Source: Rickettsia endosymbiont of Ceutorhynchus obstrictus (GTDB lineage Bacteria; Pseudomonadota; Alphaproteobacteria; Rickettsiales; Rickettsiaceae). From it: a DNA stretch of 64,000 bases. The position numbers and the translations under genes were made by a program. Below, piece by piece: positions 18,192 to 25,100 of the stretch (within the stretch, counting starts at the first letter, position 1; every line of letters begins with the position of its first letter). The notes beneath the pieces were generated by a model. That model saw only the letters and a program-made list of their open reading frames with translations, had not been told where the DNA came from and made no database searches. The DNA is taken from assembly GCF_964026565.1 (NCBI RefSeq), contig NZ_OZ032162.1:558001-622000 (forward strand), in the 5' to 3' direction.

Positions 18192-18526
18192 GATCCGTCC
18201 AATATTTTGACTATCTCCAAGAGCTTTGTGCTACTAATATTGCCCTCAATTAATAAAGAAAAATTACTAAAGGTTAATTCTGCTTTTTTTAATAGTGTAT
18301 ACTCTCTTTCTTGTACTAATAATTCTACAAATTTATTACCTGTATTATTAGATGTTTCTGCTTTTCTTCTGCTAAACTTCCCCCTACTACGCCACCCATA
18401 TAATGTCTTCTCCGAAATTCCATAAGACCGTGCAACTTGTGATATAATGCACCCTGGAACACATGATTCACTAATTATTTGTGCCCTCTGTTCCGCTGTA
18501 ATATTCTTCCTTCTAATATTCATCAC
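18185..18526 (-). CDS. tnpA: IS66 accessory protein TnpA
   Basis: The 113-residue TnpA has a helix-turn-helix (SQVARSYGISEKTLYGWR) typical of the IS66/IS3 OrfA class that binds the ends or regulates transposition. The upstream ATG (MMN) is next to the terminal repeat, 83 nt from the end of the element. Confidence 0.88.
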   Translation of the reverse strand: MMNIRRKNITAEQRAQIISESCVPGCIISQVARSYGISEKTLYGWRSRGKFSRRKAETSNNTGNKFVELLVQEREYTLLKKAELTFSNFSLLIEGNISSTKLLEIVKILDGSC

Positions 18527-18609
18527 ACTATTATTCCTAATGTTATTAATACTATAGAATAATACTACAACCCTTTTGCTTTTATAGACCGCCTTTACCA
18601 GACGCTTAC

Positions 18610-18848
18610 ATTCAATATGGTATAAAGTGAGGAAATTTCTTATTGAACGTTATAACCAATATATTGATTTTGGGGTATTAAGTAAATTAGTAGTGGTAGA
18701 GGAAGATATAGTCAACAACAAGGTAATCCTTAAATCAACAACGGCTTTTAATGATTACTATGTTAGAAATCGTCATATGCAAGATCTAGAAGAAGCTTTT
18801 AAGACGCAAGATTATTGCTTTGAATTAATCAAGTTTGAATATAACTAA
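18610..18848 (+). pseudogene. 3' fragment of rep (DnaA-domain-like) gene, copy 2
   Basis: The open frame runs from the IS66 edge: SIWYKVRKFLIERYNQYIDF, then LSKLVVVEEDIVNNKVILKS, TAFNDYYVRNRHMQDLEEAF and the end LIKFEYN. The W-x-x-V-x-x-x-L start and the 'VILKSTTAFNDYYVRN' core resemble DnaA domain I. A GTG at 18627 could start a 73-residue product, but the reading frame continues back to the transposon. It joins in frame, through the 8-bp duplication ATTCAATA, to the end of the 493-residue rep frame at 56280-57761 (…LNTDSI + WYKV…), so these are two halves of one gene. Confidence 0.8.
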
Positions 18849-18849
18849 G

Positions 18850-19662
18850 CTATTGTGGTAATTGATAATTTGTAATAACTACTTCATCAGATATTTTATT
18901 GTGCTCAGGCATAGAATATTTAACCTTAATAGTACTAATATTAAAATTTTTGTATAAGTTTCTAATAAAGGGAGTATTACTATTAGAAACCATTATTTTA
19001 ACATTTTTATCATTGAGTTCTGTAGCAAAATCTTTAAGTCTCGTTTGCTCATTTTCATCAAAGGGTAATCTGGTATAAAACTTCTCACCTGACTTATGAT
19101 AAGGAGGATCAAAATAAACAAAATCATCTTGTTGTGGTTCAATGAAAGAAAAATCCATAGCACAAATAGATGTGCCAGCTAAAAGCTGACTACACTGTTT
19201 TAATCTAAAGGCAAGATCAGATTTACTATAATTCCTACCAGAAAAACTTTGAGCTGGTTTGCCATCAATATTAATCCGGTAAATGCCTTTAAATGAATAT
19301 CTATTAAGATAGATAAATCTTGCAGTAATCTTCGCTGGGTCATTACTGTCATTATTACTTCTAACTTGGTAATAATGCTCTTTAGAATGTTTTTCTTTAT
19401 GAGAGTCTAATAGTTTACTGACCTTATCTGGATTCTTCTTAACTGCGTTATAGGACGTTACTAGCTCGAGATTAATATCAGATAGGAAGCAATGTTTAAA
19501 TTTATCTCTAACTTGAAAAAATAAAGCCCCACCACCAAGGAATGGTTCATAGTAGTTATTCAGTGTTGATGGAAGAAACTTAATTAATTGATCGGCAATT
19601 TTTCTTTTACCACCAACCCATTGCAAGAATGGTTGTGGTTTATCTAAGTTCTTTACTGACAT
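18850..19662 (-). CDS. dam: DNA adenine methylase, D12 class, copy 2
   Basis: The 270-residue copy starts MSVKNLDKPQPFLQWVGGKR and keeps PFLGGGALFF and FDPPY. It differs from copy 1 at about ten residues while the neighbouring kinases share only about half of theirs. Its stop codon is 1 nt from the stop of the converging rep fragment. Presumably functional. Confidence 0.88.
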   Translation of the reverse strand: MSVKNLDKPQPFLQWVGGKRKIADQLIKFLPSTLNNYYEPFLGGGALFFQVRDKFKHCFLSDINLELVTSYNAVKKNPDKVSKLLDSHKEKHSKEHYYQVRSNNDSNDPAKITARFIYLNRYSFKGIYRINIDGKPAQSFSGRNYSKSDLAFRLKQCSQLLAGTSICAMDFSFIEPQQDDFVYFDPPYHKSGEKFYTRLPFDENEQTRLKDFATELNDKNVKIMVSNSNTPFIRNLYKNFNISTIKVKYSMPEHNKISDEVVITNYQLPQ

Positions 19663-19845
19663 AATTTGTTATTTATCTTTATTTTCTACTAAAGATTATA
19701 TCAGAAAATAGGCTTAAATGCGAGAAAAACAGCATATCCAAAGGGATTTTAGTATTTATTATAGCATCACTTAGTGTTATTTTTATCTATGTATAATTGA
19801 TAAAGAATAGGGCTAACAAATATTATATTTTAAGTCTGTCTCATT

Positions 19846-20043
19846 TATGCAGCTGTTTGCCTAATTGTATAAAAATCTGTCAAAAAAGCTCTTAAATCCT
19901 CTGTACTTCGCAGAATTGTGGTGATATCTGTCCTTACCATGAGCTGCATGGTGCAGTTCTGGTTCAGAGGTTAAGTTAAAACTGCAAAATTTAGTATTCT
20001 AACCTCTGAGCTGTTTTCTTAACTTTAACAGCAAGGAGATGCT
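19846..20043. promoter_or_regulatory. Conserved HK/Dam intergenic region with hairpins (right arm)
   Basis: This inverted counterpart of 14881-15135 has a GCTGCATGGTGCAG hairpin near 19942, a 10-bp stem TCAGAGGTTA (19964-19973)/TAACCTCTGA (20000-20009), then GCAAGGAG as ribosome binding site before the kinase ATG at 20044. The kinase leader is thus structured in both copies. Bases 19663-19845 are AT-rich spacer, including the expected Dam promoter. Confidence 0.5.
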
Positions 20044-20955
20044 ATGATAATTAATAACACAAATCAACAACAAGATCACAATAAAGTTAAAAATATGATG
20101 CAGCAAGCTTGGATATTACAATTATCTCCCATATCTGTCACATTAATGCCATCTGACTCCGAATATAGTTTTACAGACAAACATCAAGAATTAGAGCAAG
20201 AATTACAAAAAGCAAAGCATGAACTAAAAGAATCTAATATATTTAAGATAGATTTAATTAAAAATATTAGTAATAAATTAGATATATCGTGTAATGAAAT
20301 GCTCTTACAGCTGCTGACACTTTATGGAGCAGAAAAAGATCCTAATAAGAAGAACTCCTTATCTAATATTGTCATAGATTGTGCTAAGGGACTATTAGAT
20401 TATTCTCATAATCTAGTGAGTTTTTTACAACAAGATACCAAATTAGTTCCCATAGATCTACAAGCTTTTGATCTAGAGCAATTAGTAAATGATACTGTTA
20501 ATAAAATTATACCAGAAGCTAAGGATAAAGGTTTAGATCTTTTTTGTAATTTTCAGTACGATATAGCCAAAATTATTATTGGCGATAGTTACTGGATAAA
20601 GGCAATATTAGAACAATTAGTAGCTAATGCAGTTAAATTTACTGAAGAAGGTAAAGTTATTGTAACAGTAAATTTATTTCCTACTACTATAGAAGAAGAT
20701 AATAAGGAGAGGGTGTTACAATTTATTATCCATGATACAGGTATTGGTATGTCTGAAGAAATACAGCGATATATTAGAGATAAGAATACTGAATTTGATT
20801 CTGCAACTGGGTATAAAGGATTAAAATTAGGACTTACCTTTGTTAAAAGACTTATCCATGAAATGCGTGGAGATATTAACGTCGAAAGCGAAGAAGGTAA
20901 GAGTACAACTGTTACATGTAATATACCAGTAAAATTACCTATATCTATTTATTAA
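20044..20955 (+). CDS. Soluble histidine kinase paralogue lacking the phosphoacceptor His
   Basis: These 303 residues have the same plan as the copy at 13928-14878: the shared QLSPISVTLMP head, a coiled coil (KHQELEQELQKAKHELKE), an H-box-equivalent helix and an HATPase domain (N-box LEQLVANAVKFTEEGK, G1 HDTGIGM). Where the other copy has NMVHGLKIP this one reads NISNKLDIS, so the phosphoacceptor position is Asn77. The G2 box GLKLGL also lacks a glycine found in GLGSGL. It therefore looks like a pseudokinase, perhaps a partner or inhibitor of the active paralogue. The start is backed by a strong ribosome binding site. Confidence 0.8.
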   Translation: MIINNTNQQQDHNKVKNMMQQAWILQLSPISVTLMPSDSEYSFTDKHQELEQELQKAKHELKESNIFKIDLIKNISNKLDISCNEMLLQLLTLYGAEKDPNKKNSLSNIVIDCAKGLLDYSHNLVSFLQQDTKLVPIDLQAFDLEQLVNDTVNKIIPEAKDKGLDLFCNFQYDIAKIIIGDSYWIKAILEQLVANAVKFTEEGKVIVTVNLFPTTIEEDNKERVLQFIIHDTGIGMSEEIQRYIRDKNTEFDSATGYKGLKLGLTFVKRLIHEMRGDINVESEEGKSTTVTCNIPVKLPISIY

Positions 20956-21115
20956 CAATCAATAAACAGTAATGTCTTGTAAAGTAAAATTTACAAGACT
21001 TTACTTAACTATCTATAAAACTATAGTCCTGGTAACCATGCTGTAGTAAAAATATCTTGACTATTATTAGTTTAGTTAACTAAACTTAAGAGAGGATAGT
21101 AAAGAATGACAAAAT

Positions 21116-21769
21116 ATGGTTAAAAATCTAGTAAATTATAAGTATGAAGAGTCTTTAAATTGTTATTATAGTAAAAGATTATTACACAAACTTTTACTAC
21201 TAAACAAATATAAAACAAATAAGATAGATTTTAATCAAGTTACTAAGGCTATTTACTATGCCAAAAAATATCATAGTGGACAAAAACGAAAAACTGGAGA
21301 ATTATTTTATACTCATACTTTAGAAGTTGCCTATATGGTTTCTGATTATTTATTTAGAACGGATATTATAGTAACTAGTATATTGCATGATTGTATTGAA
21401 GATACGTTACTTACTAAAGAAATTATTATAAAAGAATTTGGTCACAAAATTGCCAATCAAGTTGAAGATTTAACCAGAATTAAGAAAGATTATAAGATTA
21501 GTGCCGTAGAAATGGTTAAGATATTATATATGCAAAAGAAGGATGATTTATTATTAATTAAGCTATTTGATAGGTTGCATAATATGCAGACAGTTAGAGC
21601 TAAGTCTCTTGAAAAGATCTGGCAAACAACATTTGAAACTTTACAGATATTTTTAGCATTAGCTGTTTACTTAAAAATACCTAAGCTTGTAAAGCAATTA
21701 GAAAAACACTGCCTAAATGTAATCTTCAATTATGAAATCTTACCAAACAGAATGTTAGCAAATAATTAA
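21116..21769 (+). CDS. Stand-alone SpoT-like (p)ppGpp hydrolase (HD domain), copy 3
   Basis: The 217-residue hydrolase domain has first motif RKTGELFYTHT (His kept, the following Pro replaced), LHDCIED and LFDRLHN. It follows the pseudokinase gene by 160 nt on the same strand and precedes the RelA-type synthetase-ankyrin gene at 22106, so hydrolase and synthetase activities are neighbours on separate polypeptides. The C-terminal 40 residues are basic and helical. Confidence 0.8.
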   Translation: MVKNLVNYKYEESLNCYYSKRLLHKLLLLNKYKTNKIDFNQVTKAIYYAKKYHSGQKRKTGELFYTHTLEVAYMVSDYLFRTDIIVTSILHDCIEDTLLTKEIIIKEFGHKIANQVEDLTRIKKDYKISAVEMVKILYMQKKDDLLLIKLFDRLHNMQTVRAKSLEKIWQTTFETLQIFLALAVYLKIPKLVKQLEKHCLNVIFNYEILPNRMLANN

Positions 21770-21836
21770 AATAGTGAAGATTATAAGATAATCACAGTAA
21801 ATAGTATACTAGATAAGTTAAGAGAGTATAAAATTT

Positions 21837-21881
21837 ATGGCTTTATCAAGATTTCTTGATCCAAAAAATGATGTAGCGTTC
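21837..21881 (+). pseudogene. 5' exon stub of an Rpn/PD-(D/E)XK transposase-like gene
   Basis: Fifteen codons, MALSRFLDPKNDVAF, match the N-terminus of Rpn-type PD-(D/E)XK nuclease family proteins. The frame is broken exactly at a GTGTG group II intron boundary. Confidence 0.55.
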
Positions 21882-22100
21882 GTGTGACATGAGGTCACCA
21901 ATTAAATTGTTTAGCTGAGTTAAGTACATACTCTACAGAATTTTCCCTAGGTCTTGAATGCTATTCGAAACAGCTCCTCTTAGGATATCAGAGTTTTAGT
22001 ATTTACGCTTTTAATCTGCGTTGCAAGTATTTTCAAAACTATCGACATATACCGGTGGTAGTTGAGAACTCGCTCTTCTCTGAATGAAGCTAAACGATTA
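21882..22100 (+). ncRNA. 5' fragment of a group II intron
   Basis: The sequence begins GTGTGAC immediately after coding sequence and continues with text characteristic of bacterial group II intron domain I (gagttaagtacatactct, then aattttccctaggtcttgaa and ctcctcttaggatatcag). The rest of the intron is missing. The ORF at 22106 starts where domain I should continue. A 3' part of such an intron is found in the opposite orientation at 28020-29043. Confidence 0.5.
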
Positions 22101-22105
22101 TATTC

Positions 22106-25100
22106 ATGCATTTTCCACACATCATTGCAATACTTAGAAAGTTTGATCCTAACTTTAATGAATCTAAGATTAATAGTGCTATTACTTTTAGCCTAAAGTG
22201 TTCTAATAATAACATACCTCGGGAAATAGCAGAAATAATTACATCTATATATCCTGATAGCAATTCAGTTATTGTAGCTTTATGGTTTTTTACCATAGAA
22301 AATGCTAACTTAAAGTCAATAAAAATTGAACATTTTTTTAGTAAAGAAATATTTGACATATTTTATGCATTAACTAAATTATTTAAAATTGACAATATAC
22401 ATTCTGATGTTACATCACAAAAGACTATTCGGTTATTGTCATCATTAGATTCAAATATAAAAATTAAAGTATTATTAATCAGATTTGCTTACTTATTACA
22501 TAAAATAATATTTAATTCTATATCACATATAGAATATGTTTGGATTAGTAAAGAGATTAGCAAGATTTATGTACCTTTATTTAAAGAAATCAAAGTAGAA
22601 AAAATTAAAGTAGCATTACAAAATGCTTGTTTTAAGAACTTACACCCAAGACTATATAAAACTATTATTTCTTTTTTGGATAGAGAATACCTGCATTATG
22701 AATTAGTTGCTCAAATAATTAATGCATTTCATAATATTTTACCTGCTACAAATATAGAATATACCATATCTGGAAGGATTAAGTCTCCTTATTCTATTGC
22801 AAAAAAGATAGTACATAAATCTAGTACCATACAGCAGTTATATGATATTATTGGTATTAGGCTAATAGTAGAGAAGGAACAAGAATGTTATGATATATTA
22901 AATGCTATCTATAAACATTATGTCTACATTCCAGAACGATATAAGAATTTAATTAAATTTCCTAGGAAGAATGGATATCAATCATTACATACAGTAATAA
23001 TAAACAAAGATTTACGAAAGATAGAAGTACAAATACGTACTAAAATTATGCATTATATTGCTGAATATGGTACTGCATCACATTCGCAATATAAAATGGG
23101 ATTAATAAATATATCTAATATTGCTTATAATATATTAAATAGATTAATATTAAACCAATTAACCATAATACCAATATTACATGGTAGAATTGGTGATAAA
23201 GTTTATGCACAATTGTTAACCAATGAAGTATCCAGGGATGTACTAGTACAACAATTATTAAATATAAATTTAGAAAATAAGACATTTATTAATGATAAAG
23301 TGCCAGATATAATAGATGAGTGGAATGATAATATGGTAGATAATATAACATTTAATCTAGGACAGTCTAAAGCAAGTACCCCGGTGAATACTGTAATCAA
23401 TGAAGTATCTAGTAATCCATTAGAGTCATTAGACATAGCACAGGAAAGTAATATATATGCAAATGATAGTGGAATATTAGAAAGTGATGTTGATTATGTA
23501 GATAATACAACATTTAATCCAGGACAGTCTAAAGCAAGTACCCCGGTGAATACTGTAACCAATGAAGTATCCAGGGATGTACTAGTACAACAATTATTAA
23601 ATATAAATTTAGAAAATAAGACATTTATTAATGATAAAGTGCCAGATATAATAGATGAGTGGAATGATAATATGGTAGATAATATAACATTTAATCTAGG
23701 ACAGTCTAAAGCAAGTACCCCGGTGAATACTGTAATCAATGAAGTATCTAGTAATCCATTAGAGTCATTAGACATAGCACAGGAAAGTAATATATATGCA
23801 AATGATAGTGGAATATTAGAAAGTGATGTTGATTATGTAGATAATATAACATTTAATCTAGGACAGTCTAAAGCAAGTACCCCGGTGAATACTGTAATCA
23901 ATGAAGTATCTAGTAATCCATTAGAGTCATTAGACATAGCACAGGAAAGTAATATATATGCAAATGATAGTGGAATATTAGAAAGTGATGTTGATTATGT
24001 AGATAATACAACATTTAATCCAGGACAGTCTAAAGCAAGTACCCCGGTGAATACTGTAACCAATGAAGTATCCAGGGATGTACTAGTACAACAATTATTA
24101 AATATAAATTTAGAAAATAAGACATTTATTAATGATAAAGTGCCAGATATAATAGATGAGTGGAATGATAATATGGTAGATAATATAACATTTAATCTAG
24201 GACAGTCTAAAGCAAGTACCCCGATGAATACTGTAATCAATGAAGTATCTAGTAATCCATTAGAGTCATTAGACATAGCACAGGAAAGTAATATATATGC
24301 AAATGATAGTGGAATATTAGAAAGTGATGTTGATTATGTAGATAATACAACATTTAATCCAGGACAGTCTAAAGCAAGTACCCCGGTGAATACTGTAACC
24401 AATGAAGTATCCAGGGATGTACTAGTACAACAATTATTAAATATAAATTTAGAAAATAAGACATTTATTAATGATAAAGTGCCAGATATAATAGATGAGT
24501 GGAATGATAATATGGTAGATAATATAACATTTAATCTAGGACAGTCTAAAGCAAGTACCCCGGTGAATACTGTAATCAATGAAGTATCTAGTAATCCATT
24601 AGAGTCATTAGACATAGCACAGGAAAGTAATATATATGCAAATGATAGTGGAATATTAGAAAGTGATGTTGATTATGTAGATAATACAACATTTAATCCA
24701 GGACAGTCTAAAGCAAGTACCCCGGTGAATACTGTAACCAATGAAGTATCCAGGGATGTACTAGTACAACAATTATTAAATATAAATTTAGAAAATAAGA
24801 CATTTATTAATGATAAAGTGCCAGATATAATAGATGAGTGGAATGATAATATGGTAGATAATATAACATTTAATCTAGGACAGTCTAAAGCAAGTACCCC
24901 GGTGAATACTGTAATCAATGAAGTATCTAGTAATCCATTAGAGTCATTAGACATAGCACAGGAAAGTAATATATATGCAAATGATAGTGGAATATTAGAA
25001 AGTGATGTTGATTATGTAGATAATACAACATTTAATCCAGGACAGTCTAAAGCAAGTATCCCAATGAATGCTGTAACCAATGAAGTATCCAGGGATGTAC

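Larger units (their letters stand above)
16235..18609 (-). mobile_element. IS66-family element, copy A
   Basis: This complete 2375-bp element has 22-bp terminal inverted repeats beginning GTAAGCGTCTGGTAAAGG on both ends and carries tnpA, tnpB and tnpC. It lies exactly at the centre of an inverted duplication. The right flank ATTCAATA equals the complement of the right flank of copy C (TATTGAAT after 56294), showing these two flanks once bordered one insertion. Confidence 0.9.

Noticed and set aside
23203..24954. Repeated minus-strand frames of 77-93 codons
   Set aside because: They are antisense shadows produced by the 339-bp repeats of the synthetase-ankyrin gene.
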